Assembly (NCBI RefSeq): GCF_000302535.1
Contig: NC_018708.1
Coordinates: forward strand, 4,650,001-4,714,000
Reading direction: 5' to 3'
DNA length: 64,000 bases
From: Acidovorax sp. KKS102
Lineage (GTDB): Bacteria; Pseudomonadota; Gammaproteobacteria; Burkholderiales; Burkholderiaceae_C
Part shown: one piece after another, positions 26,390-36,271 of the stretch
How positions within the stretch are numbered: the first letter of the stretch is position 1
How the letters are laid out: every line of letters begins with the position of its first letter
Made by a program: the position numbers and the translations under genes
The notes under the pieces: generated by a model
The model's database searches: none
What the model was told of the DNA's origin: nothing
What the model saw: only the letters and a program-made list of their open reading frames with translations

Positions 26390-28642
26390 ATGCCTTCACG
26401 CCTGTTCCGCCGCCTTGCAGCCACTCTCTTTTTTATAGCTGCCAGCGCTTTATGGACTAGCGCTATCGCCCAATTGGGCACCCAAACGACCGGCCAGGGC
26501 ACCAGCGTGGTCACAACGCCCTACGTGCGGGCTGAGCTGCTGGCCCATGCGCCCCAGGGCGTGGCGCCCGGCCAGCCGCTGTGGCTGGGCCTGCAGATCA
26601 CCCACCAGCCCGAGTGGCACACCTACTGGAAGAACCCCGGCGACTCCGGCCTGCCCACCGACCTGGCCTGGACGCTGCCCGCCGGGCTGGACGCGGGCGA
26701 GATCGCCTGGCCCCTGCCCAAGAAGATCCCCATCGGCACGCTGGCCAACTATGGCTACGAAGGCACGGTGCTGCTGCCCGTGCCCGTGACGGTGGCCAGC
26801 ACGTTTGCGCCCGGTCCGCTGGCCAAGGACGCGACGATCAAGCTGCGCGCCTCGTGGCTGGTGTGCCGCAAGGAGTGCATCCCTGAGGAAGGCGAGTTCA
26901 CGCTGCAGTTGCCCATCCAGAGCACCACCGCGCTCAACGGCGCGGCTTTCGAGGCCGCCGCCAAGGCCCTGCCCCAGCCCGTGCTGGCGGGCACCAACGG
27001 CGTCGTTCCCGACAGCCAGGCGCAGATCGCGGACGGCAATCTGCTCAACGTCAGCGTGCAGGGCCTGCCCGTGGCGCTGCGCGGCAAGACGCTGGACCTG
27101 TTCCCCGAGACCGCCGAGGTCATCGACAACGCCGCGCAGTGGAAGCAGGCCTGGAACGGCAGCGTGTGGACCGCGCAGATTCCCCTGTCTGCCCAGCGCA
27201 GTGCCAGCCCCAGCCTGATGCCCGTGGTGCTGGCCGAGCAGGCGGCCCCGGGCCATGGCACCAGCCCCGACACCCGCACCGGCTACCGCGCCGAGTTGAA
27301 GGTGCTGGGCACCTGGCCGCAGGGTGCGTCGGTGGCTGCGGTATCGCCCGCGCTGGAGGCCGCGCTCAAGGCCAATGCAGCGCAGGCAGGCGGCGCGGCA
27401 ACACCAGCTGCGGGCTCCGCCGCCTCGTCCCTCACCCTCACCGCCGCGCTGCTGGGCGCCTTGCTCGGGGGCCTCATCCTCAACCTGATGCCCTGCGTGT
27501 TCCCGGTGCTGGCGATCAAGGTGGTGGGCTTCACCCAGCACGCGCAAGACCGGCGTGCGCACCGCATCAGTGGCATCGCCTACACGTCGGGTGTGGTGCT
27601 GTCCTTCATCGCCCTCGGCGCGCTCATGCTGGGCCTGCGTGCGGCGGGTGAGGCGGTGGGCTGGGGCTTTCAGCTGCAGTCGCCTGCCGTGGTCGCGTCG
27701 CTGGCGGCGCTGTTCACGCTGATCGCGCTCAACCTGGCGGGCGTGTTCGAGTTCGGGCATTTCCTGCCGTCCTCGGTGGCCAGCCTGCAGGCGCGCCACC
27801 CGGTGGCCGACAGTTTCCTCACCGGCGTGCTGGCCGTGGCCGTGGCCTCGCCCTGCACCGCGCCGTTCATGGGCGCGTCCATGGGGCTGACAGCCACGCT
27901 GCCCGCTCCGCAGGCGCTGGCCGTGTTTGCAGCACTGGGCCTGGGGCTGGCGCTGCCGTACCTGGCGGCCAGCTTTGTGCCCGCCGTGGCGCGCGCCCTG
28001 CCCCGCCCCGGCGCGTGGATGGACACCTTCCGCAAGCTCATGGCCTTCCCCATGCTGGCCACCGTGGTCTGGCTGGTGTGGGTGCTGGGCCAGCAAAGCG
28101 GCATCGACGGCGCGGGTGCGCTGCTGATCCTGCTGGTGGGCCTGTCGCTGGTGGTGTGGGCCCTGTCGCTGGCCGGGCGGGCGCGGGTGTGGATGGCCAC
28201 GGTGTCCATCGCGGCCATGGCCTTGCTGGTCTGGGCCTTTGCGCCGCACGTCACCAACATGCCTGCCGCGCAGGCGGCCACGTCGTCCCCGCAGGTCTCC
28301 AACACCGGCTGGCAGCCCTGGGCACCCGGCGCGGCCGAGCAGATCGTGGCCGGTGGCCGCCCCGTGTTTGTGGACTTCACCGCCGCCTGGTGCGTGACCT
28401 GCCAATACAACAAGAAGACCACGTTGGCGGATGCCAACGTGGTCGCCGACCTGCAAACCAAGAACGTGGCCCTGCTGCGCGCCGACTGGACGCGCCGCGA
28501 CCCTGCCATCACCGCCGCCCTGGCGTCGCTGGGCCGCAGCGGCGTGCCGGTGTACGTGTTCTACCGCCCCGGCAAGCCGCCGGTGGTGCTGACCGAGGTG
28601 CTCAGCGTGGACGAGGTGCGCGCCACCATCGCCCAGCTGTAG
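26390..28642 (+). CDS. DsbD/ScsB-type thiol:disulfide interchange reductase
   Basis: 750 residues; passes electrons from cytoplasmic thioredoxin to periplasmic thiols. A signal peptide is followed by an N-terminal DsbD-alpha/ScsB-like domain with C159 and C163 (WLVCRKECIPEEGEFTL), then an eight-helix CcdA-type membrane core with C369 (LMPCVFPVLAIK) and C489 (ASPCTAPFMG), then a C-terminal thioredoxin domain with CVTC at 668-671. All expected cysteines are present. The start at 26390 gives a good signal peptide, whose h/c-region is encoded by a family-A repeat. A redoxin-type partner follows 60 bases downstream. Confidence 0.93.
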   Translation: MPSRLFRRLAATLFFIAASALWTSAIAQLGTQTTGQGTSVVTTPYVRAELLAHAPQGVAPGQPLWLGLQITHQPEWHTYWKNPGDSGLPTDLAWTLPAGLDAGEIAWPLPKKIPIGTLANYGYEGTVLLPVPVTVASTFAPGPLAKDATIKLRASWLVCRKECIPEEGEFTLQLPIQSTTALNGAAFEAAAKALPQPVLAGTNGVVPDSQAQIADGNLLNVSVQGLPVALRGKTLDLFPETAEVIDNAAQWKQAWNGSVWTAQIPLSAQRSASPSLMPVVLAEQAAPGHGTSPDTRTGYRAELKVLGTWPQGASVAAVSPALEAALKANAAQAGGAATPAAGSAASSLTLTAALLGALLGGLILNLMPCVFPVLAIKVVGFTQHAQDRRAHRISGIAYTSGVVLSFIALGALMLGLRAAGEAVGWGFQLQSPAVVASLAALFTLIALNLAGVFEFGHFLPSSVASLQARHPVADSFLTGVLAVAVASPCTAPFMGASMGLTATLPAPQALAVFAALGLGLALPYLAASFVPAVARALPRPGAWMDTFRKLMAFPMLATVVWLVWVLGQQSGIDGAGALLILLVGLSLVVWALSLAGRARVWMATVSIAAMALLVWAFAPHVTNMPAAQAATSSPQVSNTGWQPWAPGAAEQIVAGGRPVFVDFTAAWCVTCQYNKKTTLADANVVADLQTKNVALLRADWTRRDPAITAALASLGRSGVPVYVFYRPGKPPVVLTEVLSVDEVRATIAQL
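26429..26477 (+). repeat. Interspersed repeat family A, copy 3, inside the dsbD-like signal peptide
   Basis: ATAGCTGCCAGCGCTTTATG then GACTAGCGCTATCGCCC matches the family core. It is translated as IAASALWTSAIA within the signal peptide of the dsbD-like gene. Confidence 0.75.
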
Positions 28643-28702
28643 ATCGCTCCCAGCCCACCTTTCCGCTTTCGACCACCCGCCAACCCTTCAGGAGACCCCG
28701 CC

Positions 28703-29317
28703 ATGAAGCTGCTTCGCCGAACGTTGATCGCCACCGCCGCCCTGGTTGCCCTGGGCGCACAGGCCGCCGCCACCGTGGGCCAGCCCGCGCCCGACTTCAT
28801 GCTCAAGGACACCAACGGAAAAACCGTGCGCCTGTCGGACTTCAAGGGCAAACACGTGGTGCTGGAGTGGACCAACCCCGGCTGCCCCTTCGTGCGCAAA
28901 CACTACGACAGCGGCAACATGCCCGCCACACAGAAGGACGCCACCCGCCAAGGCGTGGTGTGGCTGTCCATCAACTCCACCGAAAAGGCCAGCAGCGACT
29001 ACCTGGAGCCCGCCAGGCTGATGGCCTGGAAGCAGGAGCGCAAGGCCGTCCCCACCGCCGTGCTCATGGACGAGGAAGGCACCGTGGGCAAGAGCTACGG
29101 CGCCCGCACCACGCCGCACCTGTACATCGTCAACCCGCAGGGCCAGCTGATCTACGCGGGCGGCATCGACAGCATCCCCTCGGCCCGCCCGGCCGACATC
29201 GAAAAGGCCACCAACTACGTGAAGGTGGGGCTGGGCGAAGCGCTGGCGGGCAAGCCGATCTCGGCGGCGACGACGGCGCCGTATGGGTGCAGCATCAAGT
29301 ACAAGTCGCCGGCCTGA
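28703..29317 (+). CDS. Periplasmic redoxin (AhpC/TSA-thioredoxin fold)
   Basis: 204 residues. Signal peptide MKLLRRTLIATAALVALGAQ. Redoxin domain: VGQPAPDFMLKDTNGKTVRL, FKGKHVVLEWTNPGCPFVRK with a single peroxidatic-type Cys, then TTPHLYIVNPQG. A second Cys is near the end (PYGCSIKY), so an intramolecular disulfide is possible. The Shine-Dalgarno AGGAGA precedes the ATG. Its position directly behind the DsbD/ScsB-like gene suggests that reductase recycles it (inference), forming a peroxide- or disulfide-handling pair in the periplasm. Confidence 0.9.
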   Translation: MKLLRRTLIATAALVALGAQAAATVGQPAPDFMLKDTNGKTVRLSDFKGKHVVLEWTNPGCPFVRKHYDSGNMPATQKDATRQGVVWLSINSTEKASSDYLEPARLMAWKQERKAVPTAVLMDEEGTVGKSYGARTTPHLYIVNPQGQLIYAGGIDSIPSARPADIEKATNYVKVGLGEALAGKPISAATTAPYGCSIKYKSPA

Positions 29318-29357
29318 CCGGCTGCGGTGACGCTGCTCCACGGTCCCGGGGCATGCG

Positions 29358-29363
29358 TACACT
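29358..29363 (+). promoter_or_regulatory. -10-like hexamer TACACT of the CoA-binding gene
   Basis: TACACT, then GTTTGC, then ATG at 29370: the same 6-base spacing seen at other leaderless-type starts. Confidence 0.5.
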
Positions 29364-29369
29364 GTTTGC

Positions 29370-29885
29370 ATGCTCCACACCCCCGACACCATCAGCACCC
29401 TGCGCCACCTGCTCACCGCCTGCCGCACCATTGCGGTGGTGGGCCTTTCGCCGCAGTGGCACCGCCCCAGCTACTTTGCCGCCAAGTACATGCAGGCGCA
29501 TGGCTACCGCATCGTGCCGGTCAACCCGCTGGTGGCGCGTGAGGGCGGGCAGATTTTGGGCGAGACGGCGTACGCCAGCGTGACCGAGGCGGCCGCAGCG
29601 CTGGCAGCGCAAGGCCAGAAGATCGGCATGGTGGACTGCTTTCGCAAGAGCGAGGACATCCCGCCACTGGCCGACGAAGCCGTCGCCATCGGCGCACAGT
29701 GCCTGTGGCTGCAGCTGGGCGTGTTCAACGAGGCCGCCGGCCTGCGCGCCGAGGCGGCGGGGCTGCAAGTCATACAGAACCGCTGCGTGAAGATCGAACA
29801 CGCACGGCTGTTTGGTGGCCTGGGCTGGATGGGCGTGAACACGCGCGTGATCAGCGCCAAGCGCTTGCGGCAGCTGCCTTACTAG
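29370..29885 (+). CDS. CoA-binding protein (YccU-like Rossmann domain)
   Basis: 171 residues with a CoA_binding_2 Rossmann fold: TIAVVGLSPQWHRPSYFAAK, then GYRIVPVNPLVA, then VDCFRKSEDIPPLADEAVAI and LWLQLGVFNEAA. The family binds CoA and its physiological role is not established. It has no Shine-Dalgarno but a -10-like TACACT 6 bases upstream. The stop is followed at once by a family-A repeat. Confidence 0.88.
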   Translation: MLHTPDTISTLRHLLTACRTIAVVGLSPQWHRPSYFAAKYMQAHGYRIVPVNPLVAREGGQILGETAYASVTEAAAALAAQGQKIGMVDCFRKSEDIPPLADEAVAIGAQCLWLQLGVFNEAAGLRAEAAGLQVIQNRCVKIEHARLFGGLGWMGVNTRVISAKRLRQLPY

Positions 29886-29886
29886 C

Positions 29887-29945
29887 AAATTGATAGCTGC
29901 CAGCGCATATTGCACTAGCGCTTGCGGCCTATTTCATTCAAATTC
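29887..29945 (+). repeat. Interspersed repeat family A, copy 4
   Basis: The best example of the family in the window: AAATTGATAGCTGCCAGCGC, then CACTAGCGCTTGCGGCC and TATTTCATTCAAATT. It lies between the CoA-binding gene and the sulfhydrylase gene. Confidence 0.85.
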
Positions 29946-29989
29946 CTTCACCCAACCCCCTGCGCAGCACTGCGGGCTGCGCCACCGCC

Positions 29990-31312
<1,323 letters not shown>

Positions 31313-31324
31313 TCGCCCAACGGC

Positions 31325-32134
31325 CTACACAGGGCCGACCGGCGCGCCCAGGCGCTGCGACAAGCTCCGCGCCGCCTCGCGCAGATGCTGCGCCGCCGGG
31401 CTCGCAGGCCCCGTCTGCAGCGTGGCGCTGGGGCCGATCACGGCGATGCACAGCACCAGCTGCCCGAACCCATCAAACACCGGCGTGGCCAGCGCGCTGA
31501 TGCCGGGCAGAAGCTGGTCGGTCACTTCGCTGATCTGGTGCTGGCGCACGGCCTCCAGTTCGGCCGCAAATGCGGGCTCGTCCAGCGCGCCCGCAAACCC
31601 TTCGGCCGCCAATGCGGCGGCAGCGCGCTCGCGCGGGCCGAAGGCTGCGAACACCTTGCCCGTGGCCGTGTGCCGCACCGAGGCCGTGGTGCCGTGGCGC
31701 ATGGCCACGTACACGGCAGTGGGGCCTTCTTCCACCCGAATTATGGTGGGGCCGTTGTCGCCCCAGACCGAGGCCGACACGGTGTAGCCGATGCGCTGGG
31801 CCAGCGCGGGCAGCTCGGCAATAGCCAGGCGCACGGGGTCCACCTGCTGCAGGCTGATCAGACCCAGTTGCATGGCCAAGGGGCCCAGGCCGTAGTGGCC
31901 GCTCACGGCGTCCTGCTCGATGAGGCCCAGCTTGCCAAAGCTCACCAGGTAGGGATGGGCCTTGGCGGCTGTCATGTCCGCTGCGCGGGCCAGGTCCTTG
32001 AGCGCCATGCGCCGGCCGGTGCGCGCCAGCACCTTCAGCAGCTGGCCACCCACCTCCACGCTCTGGATGCCGCGCGGGCTGCGGGGCGTGTCTTCGTCGT
32101 CGGCGGGGGGCAGATCGGGAGTCGTGGTGGGCAT
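31325..32134 (-). CDS. IclR-family transcriptional regulator
   Basis: 269 residues. The N-terminal winged helix covers about 25-90 (GIQSVEVGGQLLKVLARTGR, LKDLARAADMTAAKAHPYLV). The C-terminal effector domain follows (YTVSASVWGDNGPTIIRVEE, HTATGKVFAAFGP, GISALATPVFDGFGQLVLCI). It is divergent from the MBL/FAD-hydroxylase operon and is probably its regulator, binding an aromatic or organic-acid ligand (inference). The start at 32134 is chosen because GACAAT lies exactly 6 bases upstream, whereas the frame to 32167 has no such support. Confidence 0.9.
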   Translation of the reverse strand: MPTTTPDLPPADDEDTPRSPRGIQSVEVGGQLLKVLARTGRRMALKDLARAADMTAAKAHPYLVSFGKLGLIEQDAVSGHYGLGPLAMQLGLISLQQVDPVRLAIAELPALAQRIGYTVSASVWGDNGPTIIRVEEGPTAVYVAMRHGTTASVRHTATGKVFAAFGPRERAAAALAAEGFAGALDEPAFAAELEAVRQHQISEVTDQLLPGISALATPVFDGFGQLVLCIAVIGPSATLQTGPASPAAQHLREAARSLSQRLGAPVGPV

Positions 32135-32140
32135 GGGGCG

Positions 32141-32146
32141 ATTGTC
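32141..32146 (-). promoter_or_regulatory. -10-like hexamer GACAAT of the IclR gene
   Basis: GACAAT, then CGCCCC, then ATG at 32134; same geometry as the dbpA, hemE and AEC-carrier starts. Confidence 0.55.
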
Positions 32147-32191
32147 CACGCAGCGCAGCATCCACATGCCCTTCGGGTTTACACCTAAACA

Positions 32192-32255
32192 AATGCGTTA
32201 GACATGAACGAATTTCTTGCCTAACATCAACGCATTCCGTTTAGATAAACGCATT
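32192..32255. promoter_or_regulatory. AACGCATT repeats and a 6-2-6 dyad in the IclR/MBL intergenic region
   Basis: Three copies of AACGCATT occur (reverse at 32192-32199, forward at 32229-32236 and 32248-32255). The perfect dyad CGTTTA-GA-TAAACG at 32238-32251 overlaps the third. They lie just before the MBL-hydrolase start in an A+T-rich stretch and are good candidates for the IclR operator and operon promoter. Confidence 0.6.
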
Positions 32256-32276
32256 CACCATTAACAAATCACCACC

Positions 32277-33236
32277 ATGAGCACCGTCAAAACCTTCGCA
32301 TCCGCCGCCGACCTAGAAGTGAAGAAGGTGAGCTTCGACAAGCTCTCCGACCACGCCTATGCCTACACGGCCGAGGGCGACCCCAACACCGGCATCATCA
32401 TTGGCGACGACGCGGTGATGGTCATCGACACCCAGGCCACGCCCGTGATGGCGCAGGACGTGATCCGCCGCATCCGCGAGGTGACGGATAAGCCCATCAA
32501 GTACGTGCTGCTTTCCCACTACCACGCCGTGCGCGTGCTGGGGGCCAGCGCCTACGGCGCCGAGCACATCATTGCCAGCGAGGACACGCGCGACCTGATC
32601 GTGGAGCGCGGCCAGTTCGACAAGGACAGCGAGATCGGCCGCTTTCCGCGCCTGTTCCAGAACGTGGAGAGCGTGCCCGACGGCCTGACCTGGCCGACCA
32701 TGACCTTCAACAGGAAGATGACCCTGTGGCTGGGCAAGCTGGAGGTGCAGATCCTGCAACTGGGTCGGGGCCACACCAAGGGCGATACGGTCGCCTGGCT
32801 GCCGCAGGAAAAGATCCTGTTCAGCGGCGACCTGGTGGAGTTCGACGCCACGCCGTATGCGGGCGACGCGTATTTCCAGGACTGGCCGCAGACCCTGGAC
32901 AACATCGCGGCTCTGAAGCCCGAAAAGCTGGTGCCCGGCCGTGGCGCCGCGCTGCAGACGCCCGAGCAGGTGCAGGCGGGCCTGGCGGGCACGCGCGCCT
33001 TCATCAGCGACCTATACGCCAGCGTGAAGGAGGGCGCGGCGAAGGGCGAAGACCTGCGCAAGGTGTACGAGGCCACGTTTGCCAAGCTGCAGCCCAAGTA
33101 CGGCCACTGGGTCATCTTCAACCACTGCATGCCGTTTGACGTGACCCGTGCGTACGACGAGGCCACGCAATACCCCGACCCACGCATCTGGACCGCCGAG
33201 CGCGACATCCAAATGTGGAAGGCCCTGGAAGGCTGA
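32277..33236 (+). CDS. MBL-fold metallohydrolase with modified metal motif
   Basis: 319 residues with a metallo-beta-lactamase fold. The usual HxHxDH motif reads HYHAVRV: H81 and H83 are kept, while the following Asp-His are Val85 and Arg86. Further ligand-like residues are His in GRGHTKGDTVAWL, Asp in LFSGDLVEF and His in FNHCMPFDV. Loss of the DH pair should weaken the second metal site, so it may be mononuclear or act differently from lactonases. It is the first gene of an operon with a flavin hydroxylase, DUF2783 and a Bug protein, so it could hydrolyse a pathway intermediate (inference). Confidence 0.86.
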   Translation: MSTVKTFASAADLEVKKVSFDKLSDHAYAYTAEGDPNTGIIIGDDAVMVIDTQATPVMAQDVIRRIREVTDKPIKYVLLSHYHAVRVLGASAYGAEHIIASEDTRDLIVERGQFDKDSEIGRFPRLFQNVESVPDGLTWPTMTFNRKMTLWLGKLEVQILQLGRGHTKGDTVAWLPQEKILFSGDLVEFDATPYAGDAYFQDWPQTLDNIAALKPEKLVPGRGAALQTPEQVQAGLAGTRAFISDLYASVKEGAAKGEDLRKVYEATFAKLQPKYGHWVIFNHCMPFDVTRAYDEATQYPDPRIWTAERDIQMWKALEG

Positions 33237-33263
33237 ACCACCGAGGTTGGAGGAGACACAACA

Positions 33264-34916
33264 ATGAACCCCAGAGACATTCCCCCAGAGGCCTTCCACG
33301 CCAGCGGCGCCGAGGTGCAGGCTCTCGATTTTGGATATGTGCGCTCGCCTGACCAGGACCGCACGACGCCTGCGCAGCACCCCGTCGTGGTCATCGGCGC
33401 AGGTCCCGTGGGCCTGTCGCTCGCCATCGACCTGGCCCAGCGCGGGCAACGTGTGGTGGTGCTGGACAACGACCACAAGCTCTCCATCGGCTCGCGCGCC
33501 ATCTGCTTTGCCAAGCGCACGCTGGAGATCTGGGACCGCCTGGGTGTGGGCCAGCGCATGGTGGACAAGGGCGTGTCGTGGAACCTGGGCAAGGTGTTCC
33601 TCAAAGACGAGCAGCTCTATGAATTCAACCTGCTGCCCGAAGAAGGCCACGAGCGCCCCGCCTTCATCAACCTGCAGCAGTACTACGCCGAGGCCTACCT
33701 GGTGGAGCGTGCGCTGCAGTTGCCGGGCATCGACATCCGCTGGCACAACAAGGTCACTGCGGTGCAAAGCCGCGCGGACGGCGCGCTGCTTAGCATCGAC
33801 ACGCCCGAGGGCGCCTACCAGATGGATGCGCAATGGCTGGTGGCCTGCGACGGCGCGCGCTCGCCCACGCGGCAGATGCTGAGGCTGGAGAGCAAGGGGC
33901 GCATTTTTCAGGACCGCTTCTTGATCGCCGATGTGAAGCTGGCGGATGAGGCGAACTTTCCCACCGAGCGCTGGTTCTGGTTCGACCCGCCCTTTCACCC
34001 CAACCAGAGCGTGCTGCTGCACCGCCAGCCCGACAACGTGTGGCGCATCGACTTCCAGCTGGGCTGGGACGCGGACCCCGAGGAAGAAAAGAAGCCCGAG
34101 AACATCATCCCTCGCGTGCAGGCGCTGCTGGGTGCCGATGCGCAGTTCGAGCTGGACTGGGCCAGCGTCTATACCTTTGCCTGCCTGCGCATGGACCAGT
34201 TCGTGCACGGCCGGGTCATCTTTGCGGGCGACAGTGCGCATGGAGTCTCGCCGTTTGGTGCGCGTGGAGCCAACAGCGGCGTGCAGGATGCCGAGAACCT
34301 GGCCTGGAAGCTGGACTGGGTGCTCCAGGGCCGCGCCAGCCCCGCGCTGGTGGCCACCTATGGGCCAGAGCGCGAATACGCGGCCGACGAGAACCTGTGC
34401 AATTCCACCCGCGCCACTGACTTCATAACACCCAAAAGCGAGGTAAGCCGCCTGTTCCGCGATGCGGTGCTCCACCTGGCGCGCGAGCACGCGTTTGCAC
34501 GCCGCATCGTGAACAGCGGCCGCCTGTCGGTGCCCGCCACGCTGCATGCATCGCCGCTGAACACGCCCGACACCGATGCGTTTGTGGGCACGCAGGTGCC
34601 CGGCGCCGTGCTGCTGGATGCACCGTTGACGAAGCAGGGCCAGCCCACCTGGCTGCTGCGCGAACTGGGGCCGGACTTCACGCTGCTGGTGTTTGGTCCG
34701 GCCCCTGTGTGGGCGCGTGACCTGCCCGGTGTGAAGGTGCTGCAGATCGGCATCGACGTGATCGACCACCAGGCGCTGGCCGCCCAGCGGCTGGACGCGC
34801 TGCCGCGCACCGTGTACCTGGTGCGGCCCGACCAGCATGTGTGTGCGCGCTGGCGTACGCCCACCGAAGCCGCCGTACGTGATGCTCTGGCGCGTGCCAC
34901 AGCCGCAGCCGTCTGA
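33264..34916 (+). CDS. FAD-dependent aromatic hydroxylase (PheA/TfdB/MhpA-type monooxygenase)
   Basis: 550 residues. FAD-binding motifs: GxGxxG in VVVIGAGPVGLSLAIDLAQR, the DG motif in WLVACDGARSPTRQML, and the GD motif in VIFAGDSAHGVSPFGARGAN. A C-terminal thioredoxin-like domain (about 465-545, ending VYLVRPDQHVCARW) is typical of phenol or 3-(3-hydroxyphenyl)propionate hydroxylases. It probably adds a hydroxyl to an aromatic ring using NAD(P)H. The start is preceded by GGAGGAGA. It lies 27 bases after the MBL gene, in the same operon. Confidence 0.9.
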   Translation: MNPRDIPPEAFHASGAEVQALDFGYVRSPDQDRTTPAQHPVVVIGAGPVGLSLAIDLAQRGQRVVVLDNDHKLSIGSRAICFAKRTLEIWDRLGVGQRMVDKGVSWNLGKVFLKDEQLYEFNLLPEEGHERPAFINLQQYYAEAYLVERALQLPGIDIRWHNKVTAVQSRADGALLSIDTPEGAYQMDAQWLVACDGARSPTRQMLRLESKGRIFQDRFLIADVKLADEANFPTERWFWFDPPFHPNQSVLLHRQPDNVWRIDFQLGWDADPEEEKKPENIIPRVQALLGADAQFELDWASVYTFACLRMDQFVHGRVIFAGDSAHGVSPFGARGANSGVQDAENLAWKLDWVLQGRASPALVATYGPEREYAADENLCNSTRATDFITPKSEVSRLFRDAVLHLAREHAFARRIVNSGRLSVPATLHASPLNTPDTDAFVGTQVPGAVLLDAPLTKQGQPTWLLRELGPDFTLLVFGPAPVWARDLPGVKVLQIGIDVIDHQALAAQRLDALPRTVYLVRPDQHVCARWRTPTEAAVRDALARATAAAV

Positions 34917-34936
34917 CCAGGAAGACGACAAGGAAC

Positions 34937-35200
34937 ATGCCCATGCTGAACACCCAACCGAACCTGCAGGCCTGCGACGACTTTTATGAAGCGCTGATTG
35001 CGGCGCACCAGGGCCTGTCCACGCCCGAAAGCCACGCCATGAACGCTCGCCTGGTGCTGCTGCTGGCCAACCACATCGGCGACCAGGCCACGCTGCAGCA
35101 CGCGCTGCAACTGGCGCGCGGCAGCGCCGTGCCCACGGCCGACCGGCGCACCACCCCGGCCATCACGCCAGTGGTGCCCACTCACGCGGTGGCAGCCTAG
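34937..35200 (+). CDS. DUF2783-family small protein
   Basis: 87 residues. The conserved core LQACDDFYEALIAAHQGLST with MNARLVLLLANHIGD matches what I know of DUF2783, which accompanies flavin hydroxylases of this type. It is short, helical and has no signal peptide; the function is unknown, perhaps a partner of the hydroxylase. The C-terminal 25 residues are Pro/Thr/Ala rich and look disordered. It lies 20 bases after the hydroxylase stop with AGGAACA upstream. A start two codons later (Met3) is equally possible. Confidence 0.8.
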   Translation: MPMLNTQPNLQACDDFYEALIAAHQGLSTPESHAMNARLVLLLANHIGDQATLQHALQLARGSAVPTADRRTTPAITPVVPTHAVAA

Positions 35201-35296
35201 CCGCAACCCCTTTTCATCCCCACGGCTTCAGCACCGCGCAGACGGTGCAGGGCCCGACTCGCCTTGAACCTTGACCAAAACGGAGACAACACCACC

Positions 35297-36265
35297 ATGC
35301 AGCGCAAACATTTCCTCGCCACCCTCGCGGGCCTGGCCCTGGCCACCACCCTGCCCCTGGCCCACGCCCAGGATTCCAAGCCCCTTGAATGGGTCGTGGG
35401 CTACGCCGCTGGCGGCGGCTCGGACATCGTGGCGCGCACCATTGCCGAATCCATGTCGGCCACGCTAGGCCGCACCATCATCATCAACAACAAGCCCGGC
35501 GCGGGCACCAACATCGCCGCAGAGTACGCAGCGCGCAACAAGGACTACGGCAACCTGATGTTCTCGGCCGACTTCGCCACGCTGGCGGCCAACCCGTTCC
35601 TGTTCAGCAAGCTGAGCTACAACGCCGAAAAGGACTTCCAGCCCGTGGGCCTGCTGGTGCGCTTTCCGATGTTCCTGGTGGTGTCCAACAGCGTGCCGGC
35701 CAAGAACCTCAAGGAGTTCATGGCCTGGGCCAAGGGCATGCCCGATGGGGTGAACTGGGCGTCCGCCGGCCCCGGCAGCCCGCACCACCTGGTGGGCGAG
35801 CTGTTCCGCGAGCAGAGCGGACTCAGGCTCACGCACGTGCCGTATCGCGGTGCGGCCCCGGCCATCCAGGACGTGATCGGCGGCCAGGTGCCTGCGATGT
35901 GGATCGACAGCGCCACGGTGTACCCGTTCCTCGCGGGCAACAAGGTGCGCGCCATTGGCGTGGCCAGCCCGCTGCGCGTGACCACCATGCCCGATGTGCC
36001 CACGATTTCCGAGCAGGGCCTGCAAGGGTTTGAAGGCTTTGCGTGGCAAGGCCTGGTGGTGCCCACCGGCGCACCGGCCGATGTGGTGGCCAGCTTCAGC
36101 AAGGCACTGCAGACGGCCCTGGCCGACACGCGCACCAAGGCGCGCCTGCAGGCCCTGGGGGTGGAGCCCATGCCCGGCACCGCTGCCCAGATGGGCAGCT
36201 TTGCGCGCACCGAACGGGAGAAGTGGGGGCGCGTCATCACCAAGGTGGGCGTAAAACTCGACTGA
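35297..36265 (+). CDS. Bug/TctC-family periplasmic substrate-binding protein
   Basis: 322 residues. Signal peptide MQRKHFLATLAGLALATTLP, with cleavage at AHAQD. The mature part has the Bug features EWVVGYAAGGGSDIVARTIA, IINNKPGAGTNIAAE, NWASAGPGSPHHLVGELF and HVPYRGAAPAIQDVIGGQVP. It is the last gene of the IclR-linked operon and probably captures the substrate or a related aromatic acid in the periplasm (inference). The start at 35297 has GGAGACA upstream; the TTG at 35264 is not needed. Confidence 0.92.
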   Translation: MQRKHFLATLAGLALATTLPLAHAQDSKPLEWVVGYAAGGGSDIVARTIAESMSATLGRTIIINNKPGAGTNIAAEYAARNKDYGNLMFSADFATLAANPFLFSKLSYNAEKDFQPVGLLVRFPMFLVVSNSVPAKNLKEFMAWAKGMPDGVNWASAGPGSPHHLVGELFREQSGLRLTHVPYRGAAPAIQDVIGGQVPAMWIDSATVYPFLAGNKVRAIGVASPLRVTTMPDVPTISEQGLQGFEGFAWQGLVVPTGAPADVVASFSKALQTALADTRTKARLQALGVEPMPGTAAQMGSFARTEREKWGRVITKVGVKLD

Positions 36266-36271
36266 CCCCCC

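Noticed and set aside
24253..26514. 753-residue open frame on the minus strand opposite the AsmA-like gene
   Set aside because: It is a codon-bias shadow of the real gene: low-complexity His/Gln/Gly/Arg-rich sequence with no domain pattern. The same applies to the long minus frames at 17374-19410, 26450-28456, 33012-34931 and 48090-49781.
29886..29989. Possible SAM riboswitch upstream of metY
   Set aside because: The gap is about 100 bases and more than half is a family-A repeat; no SAM-aptamer pattern is present.
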